Translations under genes and position numbers: made by a program
Shown here: positions 39,821 through 49,431 of the stretch, piece by piece
How the letters are laid out: each line of letters begins with the position of its first letter
How positions within the stretch are numbered: position 1 is the first letter of the stretch
From: Pseudomonas azotoformans
Lineage (GTDB): Bacteria; Pseudomonadota; Gammaproteobacteria; Pseudomonadales; Pseudomonadaceae
Direction of reading: 5' to 3'
Length of the DNA: 64,000 nucleotides
NCBI RefSeq assembly: GCF_900103345.1
Contig: NZ_LT629702.1
Coordinates: 3,410,001-3,474,000 of the forward strand
Notes under the pieces: generated by a model
Told to the model about the DNA's origin: nothing
Seen by the model: only the letters and a program-made list of their open reading frames with translations
Database searches by the model: none

Positions 39821-40822
39821 ATGACTCTTCGTATCGCAATCAATGGTTTTGGCCGTATCGGCCGTAATGTCCTGCGCGCACTGTATACCCAAGGCTACCG
39901 CCAGGATTTGCAGATCGTCGCCATCAATGATCTGGGCGACAGTTCGATCAATGCCCACCTGCTCAAATACGACACCGTACATGGCACTTTCGAAGCAGAG
40001 GTCGCCCACGATCAGGAAAGCCTGACCGTCAATGGTGACCGGATTGCCGTCAGTGCCATCCGCAACCCGGCCGACCTGCCCTGGGCCGCGCACAAGATCG
40101 ACGTGGTGTTCGAATGCACCGGCCTGTTCACCGACCGTGACAAGGCTGCCGCCCATATTACCGCCGGCGCACGCAAGGTGATCATCTCGGCACCGGCCAA
40201 GGGCGCGGACGCCACCGTGGTCTACGGCGTCAACCATGACATTCTGCGTCAGTCCCACCAGATCATCTCCAACGCCTCGTGCACCACCAACTGCCTGGCG
40301 CCTGTGGCTCAAGTGCTGCACCGCGAGCTGGGTATCGAAAGCGGCCTGATGACCACCATCCACGCCTACACCAATGACCAGAACCTGACCGACGTCTACC
40401 ACACCGACCCGTACCGCGCGCGTTCGGCCACCCAGAACATGATCCCGAGCAAGACCGGCGCCGCCGAAGCGGTAGGCCTGGTGCTGCCGGAGCTGGCGGG
40501 CAAGCTGACCGGCATGGCGGTACGGGTGCCGGTGATCAACGTGTCGCTGGTGGACCTCACCGTACAACTGAAGAAAGAAGCCACGGCGCAAGAAGTCAAC
40601 GCGCTGCTCAAAGAAGCCAGCCAGCACTCGAAGATCCTCGGCTACAACACCCTGCCGCTGGTTTCCAGTGACTTCAACCATAACCCGCTGTCGTCGATCT
40701 TCGATGCCAATCACACCAAGGTCAGCGGTAAATTGCTGAAAGTGCTTGCCTGGTACGACAACGAGTGGGGCTTCTCCAACCGTATGCTGGATAACTGCCT
40801 GGCGCTGTGCAACGCCGAGTAA
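39821..40822 (+). CDS. gapA: Glyceraldehyde-3-phosphate dehydrogenase (gap-1 type)
   Basis: A 333-aa GAPDH. NAD-binding start [18 protein letters not shown]; catalytic Cys154 in [24 protein letters not shown] near the C-terminus. NDLGD near residue 37 is consistent with NAD preference. Divergence from edd and the HexR sites mark it as the glycolytic, HexR-controlled gene. Confidence 0.95.
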   Translation: MTLRIAINGFGRIGRNVLRALYTQGYRQDLQIVAINDLGDSSINAHLLKYDTVHGTFEAEVAHDQESLTVNGDRIAVSAIRNPADLPWAAHKIDVVFECTGLFTDRDKAAAHITAGARKVIISAPAKGADATVVYGVNHDILRQSHQIISNASCTTNCLAPVAQVLHRELGIESGLMTTIHAYTNDQNLTDVYHTDPYRARSATQNMIPSKTGAAEAVGLVLPELAGKLTGMAVRVPVINVSLVDLTVQLKKEATAQEVNALLKEASQHSKILGYNTLPLVSSDFNHNPLSSIFDANHTKVSGKLLKVLAWYDNEWGFSNRMLDNCLALCNAE

Positions 40823-40854
40823 TGTGAGCTGCGCGGGACCTTGTGAAGGGGCTT

Positions 40855-40948
40855 GTGTGGGAGGGGGCTTGCCCCCGATAGCGGTGGCACATTCAACATC
40901 TTTGATGACTGACACACTGCCATCGGGGGCAAGCCCCCTCTCACATTG
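40855..40948. repeat. REP pair (REPIN), family 1, long-spacer form
   Basis: GTGGGAGGGGGCTTGCCCCC and its inverted copy; the spacer matches the one at 32385-32474 (GGCACATTCAACATC, TGACTGACACACTGC). It lies between gap and the Fur box. Confidence 0.9.
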
Positions 40949-40992
40949 GTTTGTGTCGCGCATAAGGAAAATAGCTGCTTGCCATTTGGGTT

Positions 40993-41011
40993 GATGATAA
41001 GCATTATCATT
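40993..41011 (+). promoter_or_regulatory. Fur box upstream of hxuI
   Basis: GATGATAAGCATTATCATT is close to the 19-bp Fur consensus, with ATGATAA/TTATCAT as inverted arms. It lies 26 bp before the GTG of the ECF sigma gene, so iron should repress the whole haem block. Confidence 0.88.
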
Positions 41012-41036
41012 AACTGCAAATCGGTCTGGTAGCACT

Positions 41037-41555
41037 GTGAGCCAATCTCGCTTCAACCACGTCTTTCTCACCCAACGGGTGATTCTGCTTCGCACCTTGC
41101 AGCGGATGGTGAATAACCACAGCACCGCCGAGGACCTGTTGCAGGAAACCTACCTGCGCGTCACCCGGGCCCTCAGCGAGCGGCCGATCGATCACCTTGA
41201 ACCCTTCGTCTATCAGACCGCGCGCAACCTGGCGCTGGATCATCTGCGTGCGCGCAGGATCCAGGCCCGTACGCTGCAGGAAGATGTCCCGCTGGATGTC
41301 CTGCAAAGTGTCGCCGCCCCCATCAGCACGCCCGAAGATGCCACCCAGGCCGAGCAAATGCTCGAGGCCTTGAGCGTCAGTCTGGGCCAGTTGAGCGCCC
41401 GCCAGCAGCAGATCTTCATCCTCAGCCGCCTGCACGGTTGCAGTTACCAGGAGATTGCCGATCAGCTGGAAGTGTCCTTGAGCACCGTGCAAAAGGAACT
41501 GAAGTTGATCATGGCCATCTGTGTAGGTGTGGCCGAACGGCTGGATCGGCCTTAA
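41037..41555 (+). CDS. hxuI: ECF sigma factor HxuI
   Basis: A 172-aa ECF sigma factor of the FecI group, with region 2 (NNHSTAEDLLQETYLRVTRAL) and region 4 (LSARQQQIFILSRLHGCSYQEIADQLEVSLSTVQKEL). The start is GTG at 41037. Gene order sigma - FecR sensor - haem receptor matches hxuIRA, a cell-surface signalling system in which haem binding outside frees the sigma factor. Distinguishing it from HasI rests on the receptor length and N-terminal signalling domain. Confidence 0.85.
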   Translation: MSQSRFNHVFLTQRVILLRTLQRMVNNHSTAEDLLQETYLRVTRALSERPIDHLEPFVYQTARNLALDHLRARRIQARTLQEDVPLDVLQSVAAPISTPEDATQAEQMLEALSVSLGQLSARQQQIFILSRLHGCSYQEIADQLEVSLSTVQKELKLIMAICVGVAERLDRP

Positions 41556-41629
41556 GCTTCACCCGACAGAAACGTCGACCCAAGCTGTAGGAAAGTTGAA
41601 TAGAACGTGGCGAAGACCCGAGGAACACC

Positions 41630-42598
41630 GTGACGGACCCGAACAAACTGCGCCCCCATGAGTTGGCTCATGAGGTGTTGCAAGACACGGCTATGGACCA
41701 AGCCCTCGACTGGCTGATCGCCTTGCAGTGCCCGCAACCCGGGCAGCAGGCCGAATTCGAAGCCTGGCTGGCCAGCGATCCCGCCCACGTCCACGCCTTC
41801 GCCAAGGCCCAGGCTGCCTGGGGTGGCGCGCCAGTGCACAGCGCCGCCGTGGCCCTGGCAGCACCGCGTAAGCCCAGCGCCTGGCGGCGGATCAAGCCCC
41901 ATTGGAAACCGTTGGCCACCGCCGCCGTGTTGCTGATCGGCCTGTTCAGCTTCAGCAACCTGCCGGTGCGCCTGCAAGCCGATCACCTCACCGTGGTGGG
42001 TGAACGCCAGCGCCTGCAACTGGAAGATGGTTCGAAGGTGTTGCTCAACACCAACTCGGCGTTTTCCAGCAGCATCAGGGACCACCAGCGCATCGCCCGC
42101 CTGTATCAGGGCGAGGCGTTTTTCGAAATCAAGCCCACCCATGGCCTGCCCCTGGAAATCGACGCCGGCCCCGTTCGTGCCAGCGTGCGCGATACAGCCT
42201 TCGCCGTGCGCTACCTCAATGGCGAAGCACAGGTGCAGGTGCAGCGTGGCGATGTCGACCTGAGCAATACCTTCGACGATGCCCGCGTGCGCCTGAGCGC
42301 CGGTGAAAGCATCCGTATCGGCCCCAAGGGTTTCGGCGCGCCCGCCAAACTGGACGCCAACAAGGATCTGGCGTGGGTACAAGGTCGGCTGATCTTCGAA
42401 AACTGCCCGATGAGCGAAGTCCTGGCCGAACTGCGCCGCTATTACCCCGGCTGGATCGTCAACACCAACGACCAACTCGCCAGCGTCGCCGTCACCGGCA
42501 ATTACCGCCTCGACCAGCCGCTGGACGTGGTGCGCTCCCTGGCCCACATCACCTCGGCCAGGCTGTCGGAATACCCGGCGCTGGTGATCCTGAACTAA
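41630..42598 (+). CDS. hxuR: FecR-family sigma regulator HxuR
   Basis: A 322-aa FecR-type anti-sigma/sensor. Cytoplasmic N-terminus with ALDWLIALQCPQPGQQAEFEAWL; one membrane helix at about 94-110 (LATAAVLLIGLFSFSN); then a periplasmic FecR domain (QRLQLEDGSKVLLNTNSAF, ARLYQGEAFFEI). The start is GTG with AGGAAC upstream. It should hold HxuI until the HxuA N-terminal domain signals haem. Confidence 0.87.
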   Translation: MTDPNKLRPHELAHEVLQDTAMDQALDWLIALQCPQPGQQAEFEAWLASDPAHVHAFAKAQAAWGGAPVHSAAVALAAPRKPSAWRRIKPHWKPLATAAVLLIGLFSFSNLPVRLQADHLTVVGERQRLQLEDGSKVLLNTNSAFSSSIRDHQRIARLYQGEAFFEIKPTHGLPLEIDAGPVRASVRDTAFAVRYLNGEAQVQVQRGDVDLSNTFDDARVRLSAGESIRIGPKGFGAPAKLDANKDLAWVQGRLIFENCPMSEVLAELRRYYPGWIVNTNDQLASVAVTGNYRLDQPLDVVRSLAHITSARLSEYPALVILN

Positions 42599-42713
42599 AT
42601 GAGAATTATTTTTACTCGATAGCCGACGGTGGTACGTCTCGTCTTAGCCAATGCAACTGATTCCTATTTGATTCAGTTCGCAACTATAAGATTCGTACCC
42701 CGGAGCGCTCTCG

Positions 42714-45278
42714 ATGTCCTCTTGTTTCAACCGCCGGTCCTCTTCGCCCGTCCTGTCCTTGCTGACGGCCGCCATCCTGCTGGCCGGTGCGCCAATGATG
42801 ACCGCCACCGCCGCCGAACCTGCCCCACGCAGCCACGGCAACTACAACTTCAGCATCGAGCAGCAATCGCTGGTCTCCGCGCTCAACGCCTTTACCGCCG
42901 TGACCGGCTGGCAAGTCGGCCTGCCGGCGGAACTGGCCCAGGGTGTGTCGTCCCCTGGCGTACGTGGCCCGTTGCCGCCGGAAAAAGCCTTGGACCGGCT
43001 GTTGGTGGGGACCAACCTGAGCTACCGCAAGCTGGGCAGCAACAACATCGTCCTCGAAAAGCGCACGGCGGGCAGCACCCTCAACCTGCAACAGGTGACC
43101 ATCAGCGCCACCCGCAACGAGCAGGATGTAAACAGCGTACCGAGCACCGTCAGCGTGCAGGATCGCGAAGAACTGGACCGCCAGAACGTCAACAACATCC
43201 GCGAACTGGTGCGCTACGAGCCTGGCGTCTCGGTCGGCGGCGCGGGCACCCGCTCCGGTAACGCCGGCTTCAACATCCGCGGTATCGACGGCGACCGCAT
43301 CCTCACCCAGGTGGACGGTGTGGAAGTCCCCGACAACTTCTTCAACGGCCCCTACGCCAAGACCCGCCGCAACTACGTCGACCCTGAGATCGTCAAGCGC
43401 GTAGAGATCCTGCGTGGCCCGGCCTCCGCCCTGTACGGCAGCAGCGCCATCGGCGGCGCCGTGAGTTATTTCACCCTCGACCCGGACGACATCATCAAGC
43501 CCGGCCAGGATTTCGGCGCCCGCCTCAAGACCGGCTACAGCTCCGCCGACGAAAGCTGGCTGACCTCCGGCACCGTCGCCGGCCGCGTGCAAGACTTCGA
43601 TGGCTTGCTGCACCTGAGCCAGCGCAATGGCCACGAGACCGAATCCTACGACGGCAACAACGCCACCGGCCTGGCCCGCACCGGAGCCAACCCGGAGGAC
43701 GCGCGCACCACCAACATCCTGGCCAAACTCGGCTGGAACTATGGCGATGACAACCGCCTGGGCCTGACCTATGAGAAGTACAAGGACGATCGCGACGTCA
43801 ACCTGAAGAACGCGGTAGGCGGCCCGTTCATCGGCGGCCGAGGCTTCAACCTCTACCGTGATCGTCGTGGCAACGACACCATTACCCGTGAACGTTTCGG
43901 CCTGGAAAACAGCTTCGCCCTCGAGTCACCGATTGCCGACCGCATCAAGACCAGCCTCAACTACCAGATCGCCAAGACCGACCAGACCACCGCCGAGATC
44001 TATCAGTCAGGCCGTCGTGTCTTGCGCACCCGCGACACGCTCTACCAGGAAAAACAGTGGCTCTTCGACGCCCAGTTGGACAAAGCGTTCAGCCTCGGTG
44101 AAACCGACCACCAAGTGACTTACGGCACCACCCTCAAGCAGCAGAAAGTCACCGGTTCGCGCGAGGGCAGCGCGACCTGCGTGGCCGTGGGCAGTGGTTG
44201 CACCGCCATCGGCGCGCCCAGCCCGATTGCCAGCGACAGTGTGAAGAAGTCCAGCGACTTCCCCGATCCGACCATCAACACCTATTCGCTGTTCGCACAG
44301 GACCAGATCACCTGGGACAAGTGGACCTTCCTGCCCGCCGTGCGCTACGACTACACCCAGCTCAAACCCAAGCTGACCCAGGCCTTCCTCAACACCGTCA
44401 ACCCGACAGGCGCGGACCCGGTGAGCGACAAGGAAAAAACCTGGCACCGTGTGACGCCCAAGTTTGGCCTGACTTACGCCCTGACGGACCAATACACCTG
44501 GTTCGGCCAATACGCCGAAGGTTTCCGTACGCCGTCCGCCAAGGCCTTGTACGGCCGCTTTGAAAACCTGAACCTTGGCTACACCGTCGAACCGAACCCC
44601 GACCTCAAGCCAGAAACCAGCAAAGGCGTCGAAACCGGGATTCGCGGCAAGTTCGACGAAGGATCATTCGAGATCGCCGTGTTCTACAACAAATACCGCG
44701 ACTTTATCGACGAAGACAATGCCGTTGCCGGCGGCAGCCTTGAACAGTTCCAGGCCATCAATATCAAGCGCGCCACCATCAAGGGCGCCGAAGCCAAGGG
44801 CCGCCTGAATCTGGATGCCTTTGGCGCTCCGCAGGGCCTCTACACCCAGGGCTCGGTGTCCTACGCCTACGGCCGCAACGACGATAACGGCGAGCCGTTG
44901 AACAGCGTCAACCCGCTCAAGGGCGTCTTCGGCCTGGGCTATGACCAGGACAACTACGGTGGCCTGTTGAGCTGGACCCTGGTGAAAAAGCAGGATCGCG
45001 TCGACAGCACCACCTTCCACGCGCCGGACGGCGACACCAGCGGCCCCTTCAAGACCCCTGGCTTCGGTGTGGTCGACCTGACCGCCTTCTACAAAGTCAC
45101 CCACGACGTGACCATTAACGGCGGCCTCTACAACCTCACCGACAAGAAGTACTGGAACTGGGATGACGTGCGCAGCTACGACAGTGTCGGCGAAGCCGCT
45201 GTGACCGGCCCGGCCAACCTCGACCGCCTGACCCAGCCCGGCCGCAACTTTGCGATCAACGTGATCTGGGACATCTGA
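42714..45278 (+). CDS. hxuA: TonB-dependent haem receptor HxuA with signalling domain
   Basis: An 854-aa outer-membrane receptor. Signal peptide to about residue 34 (cut after TATAA), STN signalling domain at about 45-115, a TonB-box region near 127-133, plug to ~257, then a beta-barrel ending INVIWDI. The haem-receptor boxes are FRTP (604-607) and NPDL (628-631), close to FRAP/NPNL. No histidine lies between the boxes; Tyr613 and Tyr623 do. The STN domain talks to HxuR, so the receptor doubles as a sensor. It matches the P. aeruginosa HxuA layout in length and context. Confidence 0.85.
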   Translation: MSSCFNRRSSSPVLSLLTAAILLAGAPMMTATAAEPAPRSHGNYNFSIEQQSLVSALNAFTAVTGWQVGLPAELAQGVSSPGVRGPLPPEKALDRLLVGTNLSYRKLGSNNIVLEKRTAGSTLNLQQVTISATRNEQDVNSVPSTVSVQDREELDRQNVNNIRELVRYEPGVSVGGAGTRSGNAGFNIRGIDGDRILTQVDGVEVPDNFFNGPYAKTRRNYVDPEIVKRVEILRGPASALYGSSAIGGAVSYFTLDPDDIIKPGQDFGARLKTGYSSADESWLTSGTVAGRVQDFDGLLHLSQRNGHETESYDGNNATGLARTGANPEDARTTNILAKLGWNYGDDNRLGLTYEKYKDDRDVNLKNAVGGPFIGGRGFNLYRDRRGNDTITRERFGLENSFALESPIADRIKTSLNYQIAKTDQTTAEIYQSGRRVLRTRDTLYQEKQWLFDAQLDKAFSLGETDHQVTYGTTLKQQKVTGSREGSATCVAVGSGCTAIGAPSPIASDSVKKSSDFPDPTINTYSLFAQDQITWDKWTFLPAVRYDYTQLKPKLTQAFLNTVNPTGADPVSDKEKTWHRVTPKFGLTYALTDQYTWFGQYAEGFRTPSAKALYGRFENLNLGYTVEPNPDLKPETSKGVETGIRGKFDEGSFEIAVFYNKYRDFIDEDNAVAGGSLEQFQAINIKRATIKGAEAKGRLNLDAFGAPQGLYTQGSVSYAYGRNDDNGEPLNSVNPLKGVFGLGYDQDNYGGLLSWTLVKKQDRVDSTTFHAPDGDTSGPFKTPGFGVVDLTAFYKVTHDVTINGGLYNLTDKKYWNWDDVRSYDSVGEAAVTGPANLDRLTQPGRNFAINVIWDI

Positions 45279-45287
45279 TGACACCCG

Positions 45288-45331
45288 CCTCACCTCGACG
45301 TATTTGTTCAGCGCCGGGGTGAGGATTTTTT
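45288..45331 (+). terminator. Possible terminator after hxuA
   Basis: CCTCACC (45288-45294) and GGTGAGG (45318-45324) form a 7-bp stem around a 23-nt loop, followed by ATTTTTT. The large loop makes it a weak call. Confidence 0.5.
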
Positions 45332-45414
45332 ACTGTGCCGCGTCTTCTTGTTCGTCTAGTTGATAACAGCTCTCTTTCGGGCACTAAGGCGCATCCCTTC
45401 TCAAGGACTTTTTC

Positions 45415-46023
45415 ATGACCGCTTCCCCTACCCCAGAACGCGCAAGCCTGCGCTCCCAGCGCCTGAACCAGATCACCAACGAGCCGCACACCAAGCTCGA
45501 CGCACTGGTCAAGGCCCACGCCCCGTTTGAAACCCAGGCCAACTTTGCCCGTTTCGTGGTGGCGCAGTACCTGTTCCAATCGGAACTGGTGGCCCTGTAC
45601 AACGATGCCGAACTGATCAAGATCGTGCCAGACCTGGCCGCACGGTGCCGTGCCGAAGCCGCCAAACTGGACCTGGGCGACCTGGACACCGACGTACCTG
45701 CACCGGTCGCCGGCGCCGTGAAAAACCCGAGCAAGGCCGAAGCCCTGGGTTGGCTGTTCGTGTCCGAAGGCTCCAAGCTGGGCGCTGCGTTCCTGATCAA
45801 GCGTGCCGTGGGCCTGGGCCTGAGCGAAACCTTCGGTGCCCGTCACCTGGGTGAGCCGGCAGGTGGTCGCGCCGAAGGCTGGAAAAGCTTCACCCGCACC
45901 CTCGACGCCCTGGAATTCAGCGCCGAAGAAGAAGCCGCCGTGGAAAAAGGCGCAATCGACGCGTTTGTACGCTTCACCGTCTTGCTCGAACAGGCGTACG
46001 CTAGCGCCCCTGAATTGGCCTGA
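45415..46023 (+). CDS. hemO: Biliverdin-producing haem oxygenase
   Basis: A 202-aa bacterial haem oxygenase that opens haem to biliverdin, CO and iron. Proximal His25 sits in TNEPHTKLDAL, and the distal helix reads GWLFVSEGSKLGAAFL. Sequence is closest to the Pseudomonas PigA/HemO type rather than phytochrome-linked BphO, since no phytochrome gene is near. It follows hxuA and completes uptake-to-iron release. Regiospecificity (alpha versus beta/delta biliverdin) is not readable. Confidence 0.92.
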   Translation: MTASPTPERASLRSQRLNQITNEPHTKLDALVKAHAPFETQANFARFVVAQYLFQSELVALYNDAELIKIVPDLAARCRAEAAKLDLGDLDTDVPAPVAGAVKNPSKAEALGWLFVSEGSKLGAAFLIKRAVGLGLSETFGARHLGEPAGGRAEGWKSFTRTLDALEFSAEEEAAVEKGAIDAFVRFTVLLEQAYASAPELA

Positions 46024-46046
46024 CATCCAGATTGAAATGCCATCAA

Positions 46047-46091
46047 CTGTGGGAGGGGCGGTGCGACGATTCGACTTGCCCCCTCCCACAG
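46047..46091. repeat. Degenerate family-1 REP hairpin
   Basis: CTGTGGGAGGGG and CCCCTCCCACAG arms with a non-standard 21-bp centre (no GGGGGCTTGCCCCC core). It lies between hemO and the DUF454 gene. Confidence 0.75.
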
Positions 46092-46124
46092 TTGGCGCTC
46101 ACTTCGCGACGTTACAAATAAACC

Positions 46125-46526
46125 ATGACCCGCAAAACCCCTTCCACCTCGAAAATCGCCCGGATCCTCTTCGGCCTGCTGGCCTATGTCAGCCTGGGCA
46201 TTGGGTTGATCGCGATTGTGGTTCCGGGTTTGCCCACCACTGAATTCATCCTGCTGGCCGCCTGGGCCGCCACCAAAAGCTCGCCACGCCTCAGCGCCTG
46301 GCTGGAGAACCACCGGCTGTTCGGGCCGATCCTGCTCAACTGGCGCAACGGCAAGATCATTGCGCGCCGGGCTAAAGTCAGTGCCACTGTGAGCATGCTG
46401 TTGTGCGCCGCCCTGATGCTGGTGATGCTCGACCACGGCTGGCCGATCTACCTGGCCATTGCCGGAATGAGCCTGGGCAACCTGTGGATCTGGTCTCGCC
46501 CGGAACGTCTTGCAGCACCCGTCTGA
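46125..46526 (+). CDS. DUF454 (YbaN-like) inner-membrane protein
   Basis: A 133-aa membrane protein of the YbaN/DUF454 family: ARILFGLLAYVSLGIGLIAIVVPGLPTTEFILLA, then SPRLSAWLENHRLFGP and two C-terminal helices. Function unknown; members often sit near haem or iron genes, as here. No strong ribosome site is visible, so coupling to hemO is uncertain. Confidence 0.85.
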   Translation: MTRKTPSTSKIARILFGLLAYVSLGIGLIAIVVPGLPTTEFILLAAWAATKSSPRLSAWLENHRLFGPILLNWRNGKIIARRAKVSATVSMLLCAALMLVMLDHGWPIYLAIAGMSLGNLWIWSRPERLAAPV

Positions 46527-46567
46527 CGCTGCATGTAGGGTTTTTCCTACCACTCATCGCCTCCCTC

Positions 46568-46594
46568 TCATGAAATGGTTTGTTACGCCGATGT
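46568..46594 (+). promoter_or_regulatory. Sigma-28 (FliA)-like promoter of the chemoreceptor
   Basis: TCATGAAA, 11 bp, then GCCGATGT; the GCCGAT -10 core is exact and TCA-x-G fits the Pseudomonas -35. Chemoreceptor genes are classic FliA targets. Confidence 0.55.
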
Positions 46595-46610
46595 TGCAGA
46601 CATAGCGCTG

Positions 46611-46652
46611 AATGGACTTGGCCTGCACTGCGTGCCTTCCAACAAGTCCATT
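46611..46652 (+). promoter_or_regulatory. Leader hairpin upstream of the chemoreceptor
   Basis: AATGGACTTG (46611-46620) and CAAGTCCATT (46643-46652) are perfect 10-bp inverted arms around a 22-nt loop, 13 bp before the ATG and just downstream of the predicted transcription start. Confidence 0.65.
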
Positions 46653-46665
46653 CGCGAGTGAGCCT

Positions 46666-48804
46666 ATGTTCAACACCCTCTCCATCCGCTTGAAAATCGT
46701 GCTGTTGTCCGGCCTTTGCCTGCTGGGGGTGATTGCGTTGGTCGTCGGCATCAACCTCTACAACACCGCCCAGAATGATCAACTGGTCAGCGATTCAAGC
46801 TCGCGCATGCTCACCGCCAGTGTCGAACAACTGCTGCAAGCCAAGGCCGCCGAGCAAGCGGTGCAATTGCAAAAAACCTTCGGCGACAGCCTGGTGGCCG
46901 TGACCGCCCTGGCCGACCAGATCAAGGACTTGCGCAACCTGGCCGCCCAACGCGGGCTGGAGCCCGGCGCGCTGCGCGAAGCGCTCAACCAAAGCCTGAA
47001 AACCGCGTTCGAGCGCAACAACAAGGTGCTGGGTATCTGGCTGTCATTCGAACCCAACGGCCTGGATGGCAAGGACAGTGAGTTCATCGACGACAAGGCA
47101 CGCGTGTCCAATGAAAAAGGCCGCTTCTCCAGCTATTGGAGCCGTGCGGGAGGCGAAGGCTTGAACACCATCATGGTCGAAGACGACCTGACCAAGACCA
47201 GCCTCAACCTCAGCGGCACCCCTTACAACATCTGGTACACCTGTCCACGGGACACCCGCAGCACCTGCCTGTTGGACCCGTACGAAGACACCGTGGCCGG
47301 CAAGCCCGTACTGATGACCACCATTTCGCTGCCGCTGATCGTGGACGGCAAGGTCATCGGCGTGGTCGGCGTCGACATCGCCCTGAACGCGTTGCAGGCC
47401 GCCACCGATGCCGCGCAGAAAGACCTGTTCAACGGCGCCGCACACCTGGAAATTCTGTCCAGCACCGGCCTGATTGCGGCCTACAGCGGCGAACCCGCCA
47501 AAGTCGGCAAGAACCTGGTCGACACCCTCGGCGCCGAGGGCAAGGAAATCGTGCAATTGCTGGCCAGTGACAACCGCATGATCCGCGAGCAGGACGGCAC
47601 CATGCGCGCCGTGTACCCGGTCAAACCGATTGCCGACGCCAAAGCCTGGGGCGTGGTGATCAAGCTGCCAAAAGCGGTAATGCTCGCTGATAACGTCAAG
47701 TTGCAGGGAGTACTCGACAACGCCCAGGCAGCCGGCACCCTCAAGGCCCTGCTGGTAGCCGCCGCCGCTGGCCTGCTGGGTTTGCTGCTGATCTGGCTGA
47801 CCGCCACCGGCGTGACCCGGCCGATCAACAGCGTGGCCGTCATGCTCAAGGACATCGCCAGCGGTGACGGCGACCTTACCCAACGCCTGGCGTACGCCAA
47901 GAAGGATGAACTGGGCGAACTGGTGAACTGGTTCAACCGGTTCCTCGACAAGCTGCAACCGACCATCGCCCAGATCAAGCAAAGCATCACCGAAGCCCGC
48001 GGCACCGCAGACCAGTCTTCAGCCATCGCACGCCAGACCAGCGAAGGCATGCAGGTGCAGTTCCGCGAAATCGACCAGGTGGCCACCGCCTCCAACGAAA
48101 TGAGCGCCACCGCCCACGACGTCGCCAACAGCGCGTCGAATGCCGCCAGCGCGGCACGCGGTGCCGACCAGTCGGCGCGGGAAGGCATGTCGATCATCGA
48201 GCAGAGCACCCGCGACATCACCACCCTGGCCGAAGAAGTCAGCAAGGCCGTGGGCGAAGTCGAAGCCCTGGCGGTCAACAGCGAGCAGATTGGCTCAGTG
48301 CTGGAGGTGATCCGCAGCATTGCCGAGCAGACCAACCTGCTGGCCCTCAACGCCGCCATCGAAGCGGCACGCGCCGGGGAAAGCGGCCGAGGGTTTGCGG
48401 TGGTGGCCGACGAAGTGCGCAACCTGGCCAAGCGCACCCAGGATTCAGTGGAGGAAATCCGCCTGGTGATCGAACGCATCCAGAGCGGCACCCGTGGCGT
48501 GGTGGCGACCATGCATTCCAGCCAGAGCCAGGCCCAGAACAATGCCGGGCAGATCCATCAGGCGGTGCAGGCCTTGGGCAAGATCAGCGATGCGGTCACC
48601 GTGATCAGCGACATGAACCTGCAGATCGCCAGCGCCGCCGAACAGCAGAGCGCCGTGGCCGAAGAGGTCAACCGCAACGTCTCGGCGATCCGTACCGTGA
48701 CCGAAACCCTCACCGGCCAGGCCACCGAGTCGGCGGCCATCAGCAGCCAACTCAATGCACTGGCCAGCCAGCAGATGAAGTTGATGGATCAGTTCAGGGT
48801 TTAA
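46666..48804 (+). CDS. Methyl-accepting chemotaxis protein with dCache sensor
   Basis: A 712-aa chemoreceptor. Membrane helix 1 at about 8-30; long periplasmic dCache domain with [33 protein letters not shown] (two Cys in the loop) and [13 protein letters not shown]; helix 2 near 360-385 ([14 protein letters not shown]); HAMP; signalling tip [18 protein letters not shown]. Length and fold resemble Pseudomonas receptors for amines or amino acids such as TlpQ, but I cannot name the ligand. The gene has a FliA-like promoter and a leader hairpin. Confidence 0.9.
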   Translation: MFNTLSIRLKIVLLSGLCLLGVIALVVGINLYNTAQNDQLVSDSSSRMLTASVEQLLQAKAAEQAVQLQKTFGDSLVAVTALADQIKDLRNLAAQRGLEPGALREALNQSLKTAFERNNKVLGIWLSFEPNGLDGKDSEFIDDKARVSNEKGRFSSYWSRAGGEGLNTIMVEDDLTKTSLNLSGTPYNIWYTCPRDTRSTCLLDPYEDTVAGKPVLMTTISLPLIVDGKVIGVVGVDIALNALQAATDAAQKDLFNGAAHLEILSSTGLIAAYSGEPAKVGKNLVDTLGAEGKEIVQLLASDNRMIREQDGTMRAVYPVKPIADAKAWGVVIKLPKAVMLADNVKLQGVLDNAQAAGTLKALLVAAAAGLLGLLLIWLTATGVTRPINSVAVMLKDIASGDGDLTQRLAYAKKDELGELVNWFNRFLDKLQPTIAQIKQSITEARGTADQSSAIARQTSEGMQVQFREIDQVATASNEMSATAHDVANSASNAASAARGADQSAREGMSIIEQSTRDITTLAEEVSKAVGEVEALAVNSEQIGSVLEVIRSIAEQTNLLALNAAIEAARAGESGRGFAVVADEVRNLAKRTQDSVEEIRLVIERIQSGTRGVVATMHSSQSQAQNNAGQIHQAVQALGKISDAVTVISDMNLQIASAAEQQSAVAEEVNRNVSAIRTVTETLTGQATESAAISSQLNALASQQMKLMDQFRV

Positions 48805-48822
48805 GAAACACCACAAAACTAA

Positions 48823-48850
48823 AGTGGGAGGGGGCAAGCCCCCTCCCACA
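48823..48850. repeat. Single family-1 REP hairpin
   Basis: GTGGGAGGGGG - CAAG - CCCCCTCCCAC as one compact hairpin between the convergent chemoreceptor and nitroreductase genes; may also act as a terminator. Confidence 0.85.
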
Positions 48851-48867
48851 GTTTGATCACTTTGGAT

Positions 48868-49431
48868 TTAGAGACCGGTCCAGGCACTGACAAACTGCGT
48901 CAGGTCTTCTTTAGCAGCAGTACGCGGCGGGTTCTGCGGCGTGCCCAGGTACAGGAAGCCAATCACCTCCTCATCCGCCGTCAGCCCCAGGCCTTTGGCC
49001 ACATGGGCCGAATAGGACAACTCACCGGTGCGCCACACCGCACCAATCCCCTGAGCATAAGCTGCCAACAGAATGCCATGAGCCGCACAGGCAGCAGCCA
49101 GCAGTTGCTCGGACTTCGGCACCTTGAAGTGCTCCTGCAAACGAGCAATCACCACCACCACCAACGGCGCGCGCAACGGACCGTTCTGGGCCTTGTCGAT
49201 CACCGCTTGCGGCGCATCGGCGTCTTGCAGCCGGGCTGCTTCGGCCAACAAGGTGCCCATCTGCTCGCGGGCAGTGCCTTCAACCGTCAGGAAACGCCAA
49301 GGGCGCAGTTGGCCGTGGTCGGGCGCACGCATGGCGGCGGCAAACAGCACATCGCGCTGCTCCTGGGTCGGTGCCGGCTCCAGCAGGCGCGGCACGGAAA
49401 CACGGTTGAGCAAAGCGTCGAGAGCCTGCAT
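48868..49431 (-). CDS. Nitroreductase-family protein (YdjA-like)
   Basis: A 187-aa FMN nitroreductase. The FMN-contact stretch AAMRAPDHGQLRPWRFLTVEG and AAACAAHGILLAAYAQGIGAVWRTG are typical of the small YdjA group. Substrate unknown. The ATG at 49431 has GGAGGTGG upstream; the frame is open further but the head has no family match. It is divergent from the dihaem gene. Confidence 0.88.
   Translation of the reverse strand: MQALDALLNRVSVPRLLEPAPTQEQRDVLFAAAMRAPDHGQLRPWRFLTVEGTAREQMGTLLAEAARLQDADAPQAVIDKAQNGPLRAPLVVVVIARLQEHFKVPKSEQLLAAACAAHGILLAAYAQGIGAVWRTGELSYSAHVAKGLGLTADEEVIGFLYLGTPQNPPRTAAKEDLTQFVSAWTGL

Noticed and set aside
42655..42678. AACTGA...TCAGTT inverted repeat upstream of hxuA
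   Set aside because: Only 6-bp arms; could be chance, and no known HxuI promoter consensus was recognised to support it.
22233..48850. Repeated hairpins considered as a CRISPR array
   Set aside because: They are dispersed, palindromic, intergenic and not regularly spaced; no cas genes. They are REP/REPIN elements.
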